Source: Treponema sp. OMZ 790 (lineage in GTDB: Bacteria > Spirochaetota > Spirochaetia > Treponematales > Treponemataceae). From it: a stretch of 64,000 nt of DNA. The translations under genes were made by a program, and so were the position numbers. Positions 51,276 through 61,744 of this stretch are shown here, piece by piece. The DNA lies in the NCBI RefSeq assembly GCF_024181285.1, contig NZ_CP051201.1:992001-1056000 (forward strand). The letters run 5' to 3'. Under the pieces are notes generated by a model. It was not told the DNA's origin. It ran no database searches and saw only the letters and a program-made list of their open reading frames with translations. Every line of letters starts with the position of its first letter. The stretch's first letter is position 1.

Positions 51276-53045
51276 ATGACTAAAACAAGAGGAAAGGTAG
51301 TCGGTATTAACGGTAACATGATAAGCGTTGCTTTTGAAGGCTTAGTTACCCTTAATGAAGTAGGCTATGTTGAGGTTGGTTCAAAAAAACTAAAAAGCGA
51401 GGTAATTCGAATTCGCGGTGAAATAGCTCAGCTTCAAGTATTTGAAATTACAAAGGGAATAAAAGTAGGAGACACCGTAGAATTTACTGATGATCTCCTT
51501 TCCGTCGAGTTAGGTCCCGGCCTTTTAGGTCAGGTTTATGACGGACTGCAAAACCCTTTACCTGAACTGGCCGAACAAGCAGGTTATTTTTTGGAACGGG
51601 GTATCTACTTAAACGCTCTTTCAAGAACCGCGAAATGGCATTTTACTCCCTCTGCGAAAGAAGGCGATTCTTTAAAACGTGCAGACATTTTAGGAACCGT
51701 ACCTGAGGGCAGCTTTACCCACCGTATCATGATTCCTTTTAACATGTATGGCTCTTATAAATTAAAATCTATAAAACCTGAAGGGGATTATACCGTAGAT
51801 GACACAATAGCTGAGGTTACGGACGAAAGAGGAAATGTAATTCCTCTTACCATGAGCTTTAAGTGGCCCGTAAAACGCCCGATTGACTGCTATGCAGAAC
51901 GCTTAAAACCTACCGAAACCTTGGTTACAAAGATGAGAACAATGGATACATTCTTCCCTGTTGCTAAGGGCGGAACCTATTGTATTCCCGGTCCCTTCGG
52001 TGCAGGAAAAACCGTTTTGCAGCATGCTACCAGCCGAAATGCCGATGTCGATATTGTTATCATCGCAGCCTGCGGTGAGCGTGCAGGTGAGGTTGTAGAA
52101 ACCCTTACGGAATTCCCTGAGCTTAAAGATCCCAAAACGGGCCGAACCCTTATGGAAAGAACGATAATTATCTGTAACACTTCTTCAATGCCTGTTGCAG
52201 CCCGTGAAGCTTCAGTTTATACCGGTGTAACCCTCGCAGAATACTACCGCCAAATGGGCTTGGACGTTCTTCTTCTTGCAGACTCTACAAGCCGATGGGC
52301 TCAGGCTCTTCGCGAAATGTCGGGCCGCTTGGAAGAAATTCCCGGTGAAGAAGCCTTCCCTGCCTATCTTGAATCCTACATTGCAGCCTTCTACGAAAGG
52401 GCTGGTATTGTCCGCTTAAGCGACGGCTCAAAGGGTTCCGTTACAATCGGAGGCACCGTGTCTCCTGCGGGCGGTAACTTTGAAGAGCCTGTAACTCAGG
52501 CCACTCTAAAAGTTGTAGGCGCCTTCCATGGTCTTTCACGGGAAAGATCCGATGCCCGAAAATACCCTGCCATTCACCCCCTAGATTCTTGGTCAAAGTA
52601 TCCGAGCGTTCTTCCTTCAGAACAAGTCAGATACGGAAGAAGCTTTTTACGCCGAGGTACCGAGGTCGAACAGATGATGAAGGTTGTAGGTGAAGAAGGA
52701 ACAAGTATCGAAGACTTTATCATTTACTTAAAAGGCGACTTACTTGATGCCGTTTACTTGCAGCAAAACTCCTTTGATAAGGTAGACGATGCAGTTTCGG
52801 TTGAGCGCCAGCAGCATATATATAATATCTTGGTTGAGATTTTAGGTTCTTCATTTAAATTTATTTCTAAGGATGAAGCCCGCTCTTATTTCAGCAAACT
52901 TAAACTTATGTTCATCGACTATAACTACTCGCCTTGGGGCTCGGATGCATTTAAATCCCATGAAGACGGAATTAAAAAGCTCATCGCCGAAAAAGCGGAT
53001 AGCTTAGATGAAAGCGCAAAAAAATTATTGAAGCAGGCGGTGTAA
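51276..53045 (+). CDS. V-type ATPase subunit A (catalytic)
   Basis: 589 residues. Catalytic V1 subunit of an ion-pumping V/A-type ATPase. P-loop GPFGAGKT (239-246), [35 protein letters not shown] and the non-homologous region of A subunits before the P-loop ([18 protein letters not shown]) identify it. GGAG is 7 bases upstream of the ATG. First gene of ntpABDIK; the stalk subunit genes E and the DUF2764 companion often placed before A in treponemes are not here. Confidence 0.93.
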   Translation: MTKTRGKVVGINGNMISVAFEGLVTLNEVGYVEVGSKKLKSEVIRIRGEIAQLQVFEITKGIKVGDTVEFTDDLLSVELGPGLLGQVYDGLQNPLPELAEQAGYFLERGIYLNALSRTAKWHFTPSAKEGDSLKRADILGTVPEGSFTHRIMIPFNMYGSYKLKSIKPEGDYTVDDTIAEVTDERGNVIPLTMSFKWPVKRPIDCYAERLKPTETLVTKMRTMDTFFPVAKGGTYCIPGPFGAGKTVLQHATSRNADVDIVIIAACGERAGEVVETLTEFPELKDPKTGRTLMERTIIICNTSSMPVAAREASVYTGVTLAEYYRQMGLDVLLLADSTSRWAQALREMSGRLEEIPGEEAFPAYLESYIAAFYERAGIVRLSDGSKGSVTIGGTVSPAGGNFEEPVTQATLKVVGAFHGLSRERSDARKYPAIHPLDSWSKYPSVLPSEQVRYGRSFLRRGTEVEQMMKVVGEEGTSIEDFIIYLKGDLLDAVYLQQNSFDKVDDAVSVERQQHIYNILVEILGSSFKFISKDEARSYFSKLKLMFIDYNYSPWGSDAFKSHEDGIKKLIAEKADSLDESAKKLLKQAV

Positions 53046-53046
53046 G

Positions 53047-54342
53047 ATGAAAAAGGTATATAGTAAAATAGAATCGATTAACGGTTCGGTTATTACGGTT
53101 AAGGCCGACGGAGTTTCATACGGAGAATTGGCTGAAGTTCAAACCCGCTTCGGAGCCTCCCTTGCAGAAGTCAATAAGCTTGACGGTGACTTGGTTTCGT
53201 TGCAGGTTTTTGCAGGAGGACGAGGTGTTTCGACCGGAGATGAGGTCCGCTTCTTAGGTAAGGAAATGCAGGTAAGCTATTCCGAAGATTTGCTCGGCCG
53301 AATATTTAACGGTTCAGGCGATCCGAGAGATTCAGGGCCTGCCTTAAAGGACAACATGATTCCTATAGGCGGTCCTTCGGTAAACCCATCAAAGCGTATT
53401 CTTGCAAACAGAATGATCAGAACGGGTATTCCGATGATCGACGTATTTAATACCTTGGTTGTTTCTCAAAAGCTGCCCATATTTTCAAGCTCCGGCGAGC
53501 CTTACAACGAGCTTTTAGCTCGAATAGCCATGCAGGCCGAGGTTGACGTAATTATCTTGGGCGGAATGGGATTAAAATATGACGATTATCTTTATTTTAA
53601 AGACACCCTTGAAGAAGCCGGTGCTTTAAGCCGAACAGCTATGTTCGTTCATACGGCAGCTGACCCGACTGTTGAATGTCTTATGATTCCGGATATGTGT
53701 CTTGCAGTTGCAGAAAAGTTCGCCATCGCAGGTAAGGATGTTTTGGTTCTTTTAACGGACATGACAAACTTTGCAGATGCAATGAAAGAAATAGCCATTA
53801 TTCAGGAACAGGTTCCTTCAAACCGAGGTTACCCCGGAGACCTTTACAGCCAGCTTGCAGCCCGCTATGAAAAGGCTGTAGATTTTGCTGATGCAGGATC
53901 GGTTACGGTCTTGGCCGTTACAACAATGCCCGGAGACGACGTAACACACCCCGTTCCAGATAACACAGGTTATATTACCGAAGGCCAGTTCTATCTTAAA
54001 AACGGACGAATCGAGCCTTTCGGAAGTCTTTCACGATTAAAGCAAAACGTAAACGGTAAAACAAGGGACGACCACCGTGCGCTTATGGACAATATGATTA
54101 AGCTCTATGCTTCATATAAGGACACTCTGGAGAAAAAATCTATGGGCTTTATGATGAGCGAATGGGACGAAAAACTCTTAAAATACGGTGCAAAATTCGA
54201 ATCGGGAATGATGGACTTGTCCGTAAACATTCCGCTTGAAGACGCCCTCAGCTTAGGCTGGAAGATTCTTGCCGAATGCTTTACCCGTGAAGAAACCGGT
54301 ATTAAATCCGACTTGGTAAATAAGTACTGGCCGGCAAACTAA
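53047..54342 (+). CDS. V-type ATPase subunit B
   Basis: 431 residues. Non-catalytic nucleotide-binding V1 subunit: it lacks a classical P-loop ([14 protein letters not shown] in its place), as usual for [37 protein letters not shown] and the [17 protein letters not shown] motif are typical. It starts one base after the ntpA stop codon, so translation is probably coupled. Confidence 0.93.
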   Translation: MKKVYSKIESINGSVITVKADGVSYGELAEVQTRFGASLAEVNKLDGDLVSLQVFAGGRGVSTGDEVRFLGKEMQVSYSEDLLGRIFNGSGDPRDSGPALKDNMIPIGGPSVNPSKRILANRMIRTGIPMIDVFNTLVVSQKLPIFSSSGEPYNELLARIAMQAEVDVIILGGMGLKYDDYLYFKDTLEEAGALSRTAMFVHTAADPTVECLMIPDMCLAVAEKFAIAGKDVLVLLTDMTNFADAMKEIAIIQEQVPSNRGYPGDLYSQLAARYEKAVDFADAGSVTVLAVTTMPGDDVTHPVPDNTGYITEGQFYLKNGRIEPFGSLSRLKQNVNGKTRDDHRALMDNMIKLYASYKDTLEKKSMGFMMSEWDEKLLKYGAKFESGMMDLSVNIPLEDALSLGWKILAECFTREETGIKSDLVNKYWPAN

Positions 54343-54352
54343 AGGGTAGGCT

Positions 54353-54967
54353 ATGGCAATAAAACTGACGAAGAATGAGCTTAAGAATCAAAAAGAATCT
54401 TTAAAAATGTATAGAAGATACTTGCCGACTCTTCAGCTTAAAAAACAGCAGCTTCAAACCGAAATCCGCACCATCGAAGCCCGGGCTAAAGAGGTCAGGC
54501 TTCACAGGGATGCCCTCAATCAGGAATTCGAAGACTGGGTAGCGGTATTCGGTGAGCAAAATGTTTTTAAACCCTCCATGGTTAAGATAAAAGAGATTCT
54601 CACCTCAACCGGAAATATTGCGGGGGTGAGCATCCCTGTTTTTTCCGGTGCGGAATTTGAACGTGCTAAATATGATCTTTATAAGACGCCCCTTTGGGTT
54701 GATACGGCTGCAGAAAAAATGCAGGAAGTTTTGAGCTTAGACCTTGAAGCAAAGGTGCTTGATGAACAGGTGCGCCTTTTAAATTCCGAGCTTAGAACTA
54801 CCACTCAGCGCGTAAACCTCTTTGAAAAGGTTAAGATACCCGAAACGAGGGCAAACATAAAGAAGATAACGGTTTATTTGGGGGATCAGCAGGTTGCAGC
54901 TGTTGTTCGCGGTAAAATTTCTAAAAAGAACCTTGAAAAGGTTCATGATAAGGATGAGGCTCTATGA
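54353..54967 (+). CDS. V-type ATPase subunit D (central stalk)
   Basis: 204 residues, mostly helical with a long N-terminal coiled coil ([20 protein letters not shown], then [18 protein letters not shown]) and a C-terminal helix ([20 protein letters not shown]), as in the rotor subunit D. It lies between B and I and overlaps ntpI by 4 bases (ATGA). Confidence 0.88.
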   Translation: MAIKLTKNELKNQKESLKMYRRYLPTLQLKKQQLQTEIRTIEARAKEVRLHRDALNQEFEDWVAVFGEQNVFKPSMVKIKEILTSTGNIAGVSIPVFSGAEFERAKYDLYKTPLWVDTAAEKMQEVLSLDLEAKVLDEQVRLLNSELRTTTQRVNLFEKVKIPETRANIKKITVYLGDQQVAAVVRGKISKKNLEKVHDKDEAL

Positions 54968-56826
54968 TTGTACCGATGAAAAAACTAACCCTTTTAGTCT
55001 TAAAAAAAGAGCAGCGTCATGCCTTAAAGAATTTAAGAAAATTAGGGCTTTTACATATTGAAGACCGTCCTGCAAACGGCACCTTGATAAATGAGTTAAG
55101 ATCCGAAAAAAATGACATAACTCTTGCTATTAGTCTTTTAACGGAATATCTTCCCAAAAAAGAGAAAAAAGGCGTAACGCCCCCCTCTCTTTTAAGTGAA
55201 GAAGATACTCTTACATTTGTCGATTCGGTACTGTCTCTTACATCTTCTTATAAGAGCAATATGGAAGAAGCTGCAAGATTGACAGGTGAAATCGCTTCTT
55301 ATGCAGACTGGGGAGAAATAAATACTGCCGATTTTACTTTTTTGGCAGAGAGGAGCATATATCTTTTCCCTGCAAGTACTTCGGTAAAGACTTATTCTTC
55401 ACTTCCGGAAGATATTAAAACTATTTTGGTAGGACATGGGAAAACCGGTGTGAGGTTTTTAATCCGGAGCGAAACAAATGCTCTGCCTGCGGATTTACCT
55501 CAGGATATTATTCCTTTAAAACTTCCTGAAACTTCCGTTAAGGCCTTAAAAGAGAGGTTAAAGAGCTTACAGGCAAAAATCTCTTCCTATAAACAGGAAA
55601 TGACAAAGATGTCGGCATACTTAAATTCTCTCCATGCCTTGGATGAGGTTGTAAGCAAAAAGCTTCAATTTGAAATAGTTCATGACGGTATGCAGACAAT
55701 AGATTTCGGGGATCAAGATGATGATGAAAGAGTTCAGCTCGTTTGGCTTACAGGATATATTCCCTGCGAAGATGAGGCCAAACTTATTTCTCTTGCAAAA
55801 GAAAATTCTTGGGCCTATCTTTCTCAAGACCCTGAAGAAGAAGATCCTGTTCCGACAAAGATAAAGCGAAATAAGATTGTAAATCTGATTTCTCCCTTAA
55901 TCGACTTTTTGGGTACTGTTCCGGGATATACGGAGCCGGATATATCTCTTTGGTTCCTGCTCTTTTTCGGAATTTTCTTTGCAATGATATTCGGGGATGC
56001 CGGTTATGGTGCCGTTTTGTTCGTAATTTCAATTATTTTGATATTAAAAACAAAGGCAAAAAAACAAAAAGTGCCTACGGCTTTTTATATGTTCGGCTAT
56101 TTAGGTTTGATGACAATTATCTGGGGTACCCTGGTTTGTAACTGGTTCGGTATGTCTACCGAAATTGTACCGCCTTTTCTTAAAAACTTGGCTGTTCCGG
56201 CTATTGCAAACTTTACCCCTGAGGATGTACGCAATCAAAACCAGATTTTGCTTTGCTTTACTCTAGGCTTAACCCAGCTGATGATAGCCCATGTAGTAAG
56301 CTTATTTAGGAATATTAAGTCCCCTAAATTTCTTGCCGATGTAGGTTCTCTTTCGATGCTCGGCGGAATGTATTTTGTGGTTTTAAACCTTGTTGTAGAT
56401 TCCCAAAAGTATGCAATAAATAATGCCGTGCTTCTTGCGATCGGTGCGGGTTTTGCTTTAAACTTTATCTTTGTAAACTATTCTAAAGGAATAGGGCAGG
56501 CTATTGTTGAAAGCTTAAAAAACATTATCAATATGCTTTTGGGCGTAGTAAACGTATTTGCAGATATTATGAGCTACATAAGACTTTGGGCTGTAGGTCT
56601 TGCCGGAGGCGCTATAAGTGCAACCGTAAATGAGATGGCAGGCCCTGCCTTAGGAGGCTTTATAATCTTTGCAGGTGTCTTACTTTTATTGTTCGGACAC
56701 GGTCTTAACTATATTATGAACGTGCTTTCCGTTATAGTCCACGGTGTTCGATTGAATACCTTGGAATTCTCTAATCATGTAGGCTTGACTTGGTCGGGCT
56801 TTAAATATGAACCCTTTAACGAATAA
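54964..56826 (+). CDS. V-type ATPase subunit I (membrane stator, a-subunit)
   Basis: 620 residues. The N-terminal 310 residues are cytoplasmic and partly coiled coil ([20 protein letters not shown]). The C-terminal half has seven or eight membrane helices beginning [21 protein letters not shown], and includes [18 protein letters not shown], whose Arg faces the rotor ring. It forms the ion path with subunit K. Confidence 0.92.
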   Translation: MIVPMKKLTLLVLKKEQRHALKNLRKLGLLHIEDRPANGTLINELRSEKNDITLAISLLTEYLPKKEKKGVTPPSLLSEEDTLTFVDSVLSLTSSYKSNMEEAARLTGEIASYADWGEINTADFTFLAERSIYLFPASTSVKTYSSLPEDIKTILVGHGKTGVRFLIRSETNALPADLPQDIIPLKLPETSVKALKERLKSLQAKISSYKQEMTKMSAYLNSLHALDEVVSKKLQFEIVHDGMQTIDFGDQDDDERVQLVWLTGYIPCEDEAKLISLAKENSWAYLSQDPEEEDPVPTKIKRNKIVNLISPLIDFLGTVPGYTEPDISLWFLLFFGIFFAMIFGDAGYGAVLFVISIILILKTKAKKQKVPTAFYMFGYLGLMTIIWGTLVCNWFGMSTEIVPPFLKNLAVPAIANFTPEDVRNQNQILLCFTLGLTQLMIAHVVSLFRNIKSPKFLADVGSLSMLGGMYFVVLNLVVDSQKYAINNAVLLAIGAGFALNFIFVNYSKGIGQAIVESLKNIINMLLGVVNVFADIMSYIRLWAVGLAGGAISATVNEMAGPALGGFIIFAGVLLLLFGHGLNYIMNVLSVIVHGVRLNTLEFSNHVGLTWSGFKYEPFNE

Positions 56827-56841
56827 ATTTGGAGGAAGGAT

Positions 56842-57264
56842 ATGACTTTTGGTTTTTTTGGTGCTGCTGCTGCGTTGGGTATTTCAGCTATCGGTTCTGC
56901 AATCGGTCTTGCCATTGCAGGTCAGTCAACAATCGGTGCATGGAAGCGCTGTTATTTAAATAACAAGCCCGCTCCCTTTAGTTTGGTCGCCTTTGCAGGT
57001 GCTCCTCTTACGCAGACTCTTTACGGATTTTTGCTTATGAACAGGATGCTTACTTCATCCCAGAGCGATTGGTTCTTATTGGGCTTAGGCCTTGTTTGCG
57101 GTGTTTCTATAGCATCGTCCGCTATTGCTCAGGGTAAGGCTTCTGCTTCAGGTTCCGATGCTATGGCTGAAACAGGAAAGGGCTTTGTACAGTACATTAC
57201 TATCGTAGGTCTTTGCGAAACCGTTGCTCTTTTCGTAATGGTCTTCGGGATGATGAAATGCTAA
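56842..57264 (+). CDS. V-type ATPase subunit K (rotor ring)
   Basis: 140 residues, four membrane helices as two repeats (LGISAIGSAIGLAIAGQSTI and LVCGVSIASSAIAQGKASAS). Only the second hairpin has the ion-binding Glu (GLCETVALFVMVF); the first has Gln (APLTQTLYGF). This is the usual V-type pattern, with one carboxylate per four helices. GGAGGAAGG precedes the ATG. Confidence 0.92.
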   Translation: MTFGFFGAAAALGISAIGSAIGLAIAGQSTIGAWKRCYLNNKPAPFSLVAFAGAPLTQTLYGFLLMNRMLTSSQSDWFLLGLGLVCGVSIASSAIAQGKASASGSDAMAETGKGFVQYITIVGLCETVALFVMVFGMMKC

Positions 57265-57322
57265 AGCATGCTTAGTACATGGTAGCCGCACTATAATGCT
57301 TTTGAAGCAGTTGGCTTCCTTC

Positions 57323-57357
57323 TGTGCGAAATTTTGAACAAAATTTCGCACATTTTT
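57323..57357 (+). terminator. V-ATPase operon terminator
   Basis: TGTGCGAAATTTT pairs perfectly with AAAATTTCGCACA over a 4-base loop, followed by five Ts. Confidence 0.82.
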
Positions 57358-57363
57358 CAAAAA

Positions 57364-57502
57364 AGGGCAAACGCATCATGAGGGTAAATAAAATAGCAAA
57401 AAAATAGGCTGTGAATACCCCTCTTGCAGTCGCATAGCGGCGAAAGGCGGGTTGAACAGCCTATGTTTTTTGCGAAGATAAAATTATGATGCGTTTGCCC
57501 TG
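57364..57502. repeat. 139-base nested inverted repeat (structured intergenic element)
   Basis: The outer 16-bp arms AGGGCAAACGCATCAT and ATGATGCGTTTGCCCT are perfect complements. Inside, GCAAAAAA(A)ATAGGCTGT pairs with ACAGCCTATGTTTTTTGC, leaving purine-rich internal loops. The centre has ACCC/GGGT and GTCGC/GCGGC stems. It lies between the V-ATPase terminator and the rpsF promoter. It could be a structured small RNA or a MITE-like palindrome. It does not match SRP RNA, tmRNA or a riboswitch I know. Confidence 0.7.
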
Positions 57503-57512
57503 AACTAGGTAT

Positions 57513-57541
57513 TGACTAAGATAGTATTTTTTGATATTCTA
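57513..57541 (+). promoter_or_regulatory. rpsF operon promoter
   Basis: TTGACT, 17 bases, TATTCT, 58 bases upstream of rpsF. Confidence 0.65.
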
Positions 57542-57547
57542 TGAAAA

Positions 57548-57598
57548 CTCCGGCTCGCAGAAAATGCGGGCCTCAGAAATGTGTCCATAGGAGGGAAC
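57548..57598 (+). promoter_or_regulatory. Possible S6:S18 leader of the rpsF operon
   Basis: The 5' leader contains CTCCGGCTCGCA, GAAAA and TGCGGGCC, giving an 8-bp stem with a CCG at its base, just before AGGAGGG. rpsF-rpsR leaders in many bacteria carry a CCG-containing hairpin bound by the S6:S18 pair for feedback control. The assignment is by position and shape only. Confidence 0.45.
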
Positions 57599-57880
57599 AT
57601 GAGAAACTATGAACTTATGACGGTTTTTCCGGTTGAAGAGGATCTCTATAAACCGGGAATAGATGCTCTACATTCAATTCTGGCAGATTTCGGTGTTCAG
57701 ATCAAGTCTGAAGAGCCTTTCGGCGATCGGGATTTAGCTTATGAAATCAAAAAGAAGACAAAGGGACGATATGTTCTTTTCAACATCGAAGCAGATCCTG
57801 CGAAGATGATTGAATTGGATAAACGTTTTAAGCTGATTACTCAGATGTTGACTTATCTTTTTGTCCGTTTAGAGGACTAA
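57599..57880 (+). CDS. 30S ribosomal protein S6
   Basis: 93 residues. RNYELMTVFPVEEDLYKPGI, FGDRDLAYEIKKKTKGRYVL and LDKRFKLITQMLTYLFVRLED are typical bS6. The start ATG at 57,599 follows AGGAGGG; an in-frame GTG earlier lies in the leader hairpin. First gene of rpsF-ssb-rpsR(-rplI). Confidence 0.93.
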   Translation: MRNYELMTVFPVEEDLYKPGIDALHSILADFGVQIKSEEPFGDRDLAYEIKKKTKGRYVLFNIEADPAKMIELDKRFKLITQMLTYLFVRLED

Positions 57881-57892
57881 AAAGGAGGCTTT

Positions 57893-58399
57893 ATGGCAGA
57901 TATAAATCATGTAGTATTGGTGGGCCGCTTGACTCGAGATGCTGAGCTTAAATATACGTCTTCCGGTATTGCGGTTTGTAATTTTGCCGTGGCCGTCAAT
58001 AGAAGACGAAAAACAGGCGATGACTGGAGCGAAGAAGCAAGTTTTTTTGACGTGGTTCTTTGGGGCCGGCAAGGTGAAGCCCTTAATCAATACCTTGTAA
58101 AAGGTAAACAGGTTGCTATTGACGGTGAGCTTAGGCAGAACCGTTGGGAACAGGACGGGCAAACCAGAAGCAAGGTTGAAATTGTTGCTAACAATATTCA
58201 GCTTGTAGGCGGCTCTACAGGTCAGGGCGGGCAATCACAGTCTGCACCTCAACGCCAAGGATCATATCAGGGCGGTGGAAATAATCAGTACAATGATGGA
58301 AATCAGGCACCTTCTGCTTATCAAAGACGGCAGGAGCCTTCTTATGATGACTACCAGCCGGATATGGGAAATTCAGATTTGGATAATATTCCATTTTAA
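57893..58399 (+). CDS. Single-stranded DNA-binding protein
   Basis: 168 residues. An N-terminal OB fold (NHVVLVGRLTRDAELKYTSS, FFDVVLWGRQGEAL, VAIDGELRQNRWEQDGQTRS) is followed by a Gln/Gly-rich linker and the acidic tip DLDNIPF, which recruits replication and repair partners. The classical position is between rpsF and rpsR. AAAGGAGG lies upstream. Confidence 0.93.
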   Translation: MADINHVVLVGRLTRDAELKYTSSGIAVCNFAVAVNRRRKTGDDWSEEASFFDVVLWGRQGEALNQYLVKGKQVAIDGELRQNRWEQDGQTRSKVEIVANNIQLVGGSTGQGGQSQSAPQRQGSYQGGGNNQYNDGNQAPSAYQRRQEPSYDDYQPDMGNSDLDNIPF

Positions 58400-58409
58400 G
58401 GAGATTTAA

Positions 58410-58709
58410 ATGTCGGACGAAACAATGAATGATGTAGACATGGAAGCTAACATGCAGGAAAATATTCGCGAAGGCGAAGACAAAAGAAAGGGTAGATCTT
58501 TTTACCGCAAAAAGGTTTGCCGATTTTGTACACAAAAGTTAAAGATCGATTATAAAGAACCGGATGCTTTACGCCGCTTTATAACCGAACGCGGTAAGAT
58601 TCTTCCCAGAAGAATTACCGGAACTTGCGCAAAACATCAGCGAAAACTTGCCGTTGAAATTAAACGGGCAAGAGCTGTTGCCTTGCTTCCTTTCGTTATG
58701 AACGAGTAG
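58410..58709 (+). CDS. 30S ribosomal protein S18
   Basis: 99 residues. After an acidic N-terminal extension of about 30 residues, the core [61 protein letters not shown] is standard bS18. It binds S6 on the platform of the 30S subunit. TAAGGAG is upstream. Confidence 0.93.
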   Translation: MSDETMNDVDMEANMQENIREGEDKRKGRSFYRKKVCRFCTQKLKIDYKEPDALRRFITERGKILPRRITGTCAKHQRKLAVEIKRARAVALLPFVMNE

Positions 58710-58712
58710 AAA

Positions 58713-58769
58713 TTTTAATGTAAGCAGCTGCCTTAAATTTCTTATTTTTAGGTTTTGCTTACATTAAAA
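58713..58769. repeat. 13-bp perfect inverted repeat after rpsR
   Basis: TTTTAATGTAAGC at 58,713-58,725 and GCTTACATTAAAA at 58,757-58,769, separated by 31 bases. It could be a transcription pause or processing hairpin between rpsR and rplI. Confidence 0.6.
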
Positions 58770-58784
58770 CAGACTATGTAAAAA

Positions 58785-58823
58785 GCCCTTTCCGACTCCC
58801 GGAATTGGGCAGATATTTTTTTT
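58785..58823 (+). terminator. Terminator-like hairpin just before the rplI ribosome site
   Basis: GCCC..TCCG pairs with CGGA..GGGC, followed by ATATTTTTTTT. The T-run ends one base before AGGAG of rplI, so it may act as an attenuator. Confidence 0.6.
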
Positions 58824-58835
58824 AGGAGCTTGTAT

Positions 58836-59432
58836 ATGAAAGTAATTTTAAATGAAGACGTTAAGTATCTCGGAGAAGAAGGAGATATTAAGAACGTAGC
58901 AAAGGGATATGCCCGAAACTACCTCTTCCCCAGAAACTTAGCCGTTCCTTGTAATGAGTTCACTCTCGCTCATTTTGAATCACGCAAAGAAGAAATTGAA
59001 GCTAAAAAAGCTGCAAAACGTCAGGATGCAGCAGGGCTTAAAGAAAAACTTGAAGCTCTTTCAATTAAGATTCTTATGCCTGCAGGACCTAACGGAAAAC
59101 TTTACGGTGCCGTTACAACTCAAACAATTTTTGATGAACTTCAAAAACTTGATTTCGATATTGAAAGAAAACGTATCGAAATTCCCGGTCAGACAGTTAA
59201 GAGTACAGGTGTGCATAAGGCTGTTATCAAGCTTTACGAAAGCACCTCGGCAGAAATTTCCTTTACTGTTGAGGCACAGATTGCCGAAGAAAAACCTGTT
59301 AAGCCCTCCGACAAAAAAGGAAGAAAGCCGCGAAGAGATGAAGAAACTTCGGATGAACAAGTTTCAACAGAAGAAAGCGCTGCTGAAGGATCTGTATCTG
59401 AAGAAGTTCAAAATTCAGAATCGGAAAATTAA
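58836..59432 (+). CDS. 50S ribosomal protein L9, with acidic C-terminal tail
   Basis: 198 residues against about 150 in most bacteria. KVILNEDVKYLGEEGDIKNV, GYARNYLFPRNLAVP and NGKLYGAVTTQTI identify bL9. The last 50 residues are a Lys/Glu/Ser-rich tail (KKGRKPRRDEETSDEQ, then EESAAEGSVSEEVQNSESEN), probably disordered. The start ATG at 58,836 has AGGAG 7 bases upstream; a TTG two codons earlier is less likely. Confidence 0.92.
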   Translation: MKVILNEDVKYLGEEGDIKNVAKGYARNYLFPRNLAVPCNEFTLAHFESRKEEIEAKKAAKRQDAAGLKEKLEALSIKILMPAGPNGKLYGAVTTQTIFDELQKLDFDIERKRIEIPGQTVKSTGVHKAVIKLYESTSAEISFTVEAQIAEEKPVKPSDKKGRKPRRDEETSDEQVSTEESAAEGSVSEEVQNSESEN

Positions 59433-59489
59433 TATTTAAAATATGCGGATATTTTTATCCGCATATTAAAATTTCAATTTGAAACTTTT

Positions 59490-59849
59490 ATGGATAGTAA
59501 AGAAAAACCTCATCCCAAATATAAACAGTTTACTATTCGCTTTTTAGACCGCTCTATTAGATTTTTAAGTGCGTCTGTTTTTGTTCTTATTCTTTTTTAT
59601 ATTTTAAGCAGTTCTCAAGATTTTTTGGATTCAAGTTTGTTTATAATTTTAAATGTTTTGATGAGCCTTTGCATATTACTTATAATTTTTACTTTTGCTG
59701 CCATTTCAGTCAAAACTTTTTTTATGATCCGCTATAAAGAGACCGTGCGTATTGCAGGCTTAATTGCAGATGTTTTTTTATTTATTATATCGATAGGTTT
59801 GGCTGTCCTTTTTTCTTTTCTTGTTGTGGTTGCTCATGGAAATGTTTAA
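59490..59849 (+). CDS. Small membrane protein of unknown function
   Basis: 119 residues with three hydrophobic helices (FLSASVFVLILFYIL, LFIILNVLMSLCILLIIFTF, AGLIADVFLFIISIGLAVLF) and a basic N-terminus. No family recognised. It lies after rplI and converges on clpX across a shared terminator. Confidence 0.6.
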   Translation: MDSKEKPHPKYKQFTIRFLDRSIRFLSASVFVLILFYILSSSQDFLDSSLFIILNVLMSLCILLIIFTFAAISVKTFFMIRYKETVRIAGLIADVFLFIISIGLAVLFSFLVVVAHGNV

Positions 59850-59851
59850 AT

Positions 59852-59879
59852 AAAAAAGACTGCCCTTAGGCAGTCTTTT
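59852..59879. terminator. Bidirectional terminator between convergent genes
   Basis: AAAAGACTGCC, loop CTTA, GGCAGTCTTTT. The A and T runs on both sides fit termination of the plus membrane-protein gene and the minus clp operon. Confidence 0.82.
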
Positions 59880-59884
59880 AACCA

Positions 59885-61132
59885 TTATGCAGTTTTTCCG
59901 TCAAAAAGTTTGATCTTCGGTTTTAGAGAAGAACTGCCTATCATTTTTTTGTTTACAATAAGTTCTTTTCTGCCTTTTAATGAGGGGGCTTCAAACATTG
60001 CATCAAGCATGAGTTTTTCGACAATTGAGCGCAAGCCTCTGGCTCCGGTATTTTGGTCTATAGCTTGCTGTGCTATTGCCGTAATTGCATCTTTTTCAAA
60101 ATGCAGGTCTACATTATCAAGCTTAAAGGCTGCCTGAAATTGCTTTATTATGGCATTTTTAGGTTCAACCAATATGCGTGTTAAATCTTCTTTTGTAAGT
60201 TCATTTAAGGCAACTTTTATAGGGATTCGTCCTATTAACTCCGGAATAAGGCCGAACTTTACCAAATCATCCGGCGAAACCTGATCATATAAATCTGCAA
60301 GATTTTTTTCGCTTAGTTTTTTTACCTCGGCTCCAAATCCTATGGGTTTTGTTGCGATACGGGTTTCGACTATCTTATCTAAACCTACAAAAGCGCCTCC
60401 GCAGATAAAGAGGATATTTGTTGTGTCTATTTTAAGCATATCCTGATTGGGATGCTTTCTTCCGCCTTGAGGAGGAACGGAAGCTGTAGTACCCTCAATT
60501 ATTTTAAGCAAGGCCTGCTGAACTCCTTCACCGGATACATCACGGGTAATAGAGACGTTTTCACTCTTTCTTGAAATTTTATCTATTTCGTCTATAAAGA
60601 TGATACCTCTTTCAGCTTCTTTTATATCCCCGTTAGCATTTTGAATTAGTTTTAGCAGGATATTCTCGACGTCTTCTCCTACATAGCCTGCCTCGGTCAA
60701 AGTTGTGGCGTCGGCAATGGCAAACGGAACCTGCATTTTTTGTGCAAGCGTTTTAGCTAAAAGAGTTTTTCCTGAACCTGTAGGACCCAATAAAAGAACA
60801 TTGGACTTTTCGATAACTACATCATCTTCTAAAGGAGGATTCATAATACGTTTATAGTGATTATAAACGGCTACCGATAGGACTCTTTTTGCCTGATCTT
60901 GGCCTATTACATATTCATCAAGATAATCTTTTAGTTCTTTAGGTGTAGGAATAGGGCCTGTATGGTCAACCGGTCTTACCGTCTTATAGGACTTTATATA
61001 GCTTCCGCAAAGGTCTACACATCTGTCACAGATGGCAATACCGCCGGGGCCCGGGACTACAAAGCGCTCCGCACTTTCAGGTTTATTGCAAAAAGAGCAT
61101 ATTAAAGCTCCACCCATTCTATTTCGAGCCAT
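59885..61132 (-). CDS. ATP-dependent Clp protease ATPase subunit ClpX
   Basis: 415 residues. Unfolds proteins and feeds them to ClpP. N-terminal zinc-binding domain (Cys12, 15, 35, 38), Walker A GPTGSGKT (116-123), pore loop [10 protein letters not shown], Walker [11 protein letters not shown], sensor segments and the ClpP-docking loop containing IGFG. The start overlaps the clpP stop by 14 bases. Confidence 0.94.
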   Translation of the reverse strand: MARNRMGGALICSFCNKPESAERFVVPGPGGIAICDRCVDLCGSYIKSYKTVRPVDHTGPIPTPKELKDYLDEYVIGQDQAKRVLSVAVYNHYKRIMNPPLEDDVVIEKSNVLLLGPTGSGKTLLAKTLAQKMQVPFAIADATTLTEAGYVGEDVENILLKLIQNANGDIKEAERGIIFIDEIDKISRKSENVSITRDVSGEGVQQALLKIIEGTTASVPPQGGRKHPNQDMLKIDTTNILFICGGAFVGLDKIVETRIATKPIGFGAEVKKLSEKNLADLYDQVSPDDLVKFGLIPELIGRIPIKVALNELTKEDLTRILVEPKNAIIKQFQAAFKLDNVDLHFEKDAITAIAQQAIDQNTGARGLRSIVEKLMLDAMFEAPSLKGRKELIVNKKMIGSSSLKPKIKLFDGKTA

Positions 61133-61718
61133 CTTTTCTCCTGTTCATAACGGTATCTATAATACCGTAGGTTAAGGCTTCTTCCGCCGACATAAAAAAA
61201 TCTCGCTCCATATCGGCTGCTACCTGTTTTTCGGTTTTACCTGTGTTTTCTGCAAAATATTTTATTGTAAGTTTTTTTAGTCTTACGATTTCTTTGGCCT
61301 GTATGTTGATATCTACGGCCTGACCTTGAACGCCTCCCCATGGCTGGTGAATCATAACACGGGATGAGGGGAGGGCATAACGCTTGTTTTTTGCCCCTCC
61401 TGCTAAAAGGACTGCTCCCATGCTTGCGCATTGACCCAAACAAATTGTTTGTACATCGGGACGGATATGCTGCATGGTATCGTAAATAGCAAGACCTGCA
61501 GTTACAGAACCTCCGGGACTGTTTATATAAAGACTTATATCCTTATCCGGATTTTGTGCTTCCAAAAACAAGAGCTGGGCTACAACCAAATCAGCCGACA
61601 TATCGTTTATCTCTCCGTCCACAAAGATAATTCTATCTTTTAAAAGACGAGAAAATATGTCATAACTGCGCTCTCCGTTTCCTGTTTGTTCAATTACATA
61701 AGGTACAAGTGTACTCAT
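61119..61718 (-). CDS. ATP-dependent Clp protease proteolytic subunit ClpP
   Basis: 199 residues. Serine protease; the Ser99 (GQCASMGA) and His124 (VMIHQPWGG) positions match the ClpP triad, with Asp in the [11 protein letters not shown] segment. Oxyanion-type loop [16 protein letters not shown]. It lies 26 bases after tig and overlaps clpX: a tig-clpP-clpX operon. Confidence 0.94.
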   Translation of the reverse strand: MSTLVPYVIEQTGNGERSYDIFSRLLKDRIIFVDGEINDMSADLVVAQLLFLEAQNPDKDISLYINSPGGSVTAGLAIYDTMQHIRPDVQTICLGQCASMGAVLLAGGAKNKRYALPSSRVMIHQPWGGVQGQAVDINIQAKEIVRLKKLTIKYFAENTGKTEKQVAADMERDFFMSAEEALTYGIIDTVMNRRKDGSK

Positions 61719-61744
61719 TTTTTTCCCTTATATTTAGATAGAAA

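Noticed and set aside
57364..57502. SRP RNA, tmRNA or known riboswitch at the 139-base palindrome
   Set aside because: The conserved SRP tip, tmRNA tag frame and cyclic di-GMP or other aptamer cores are not visible.
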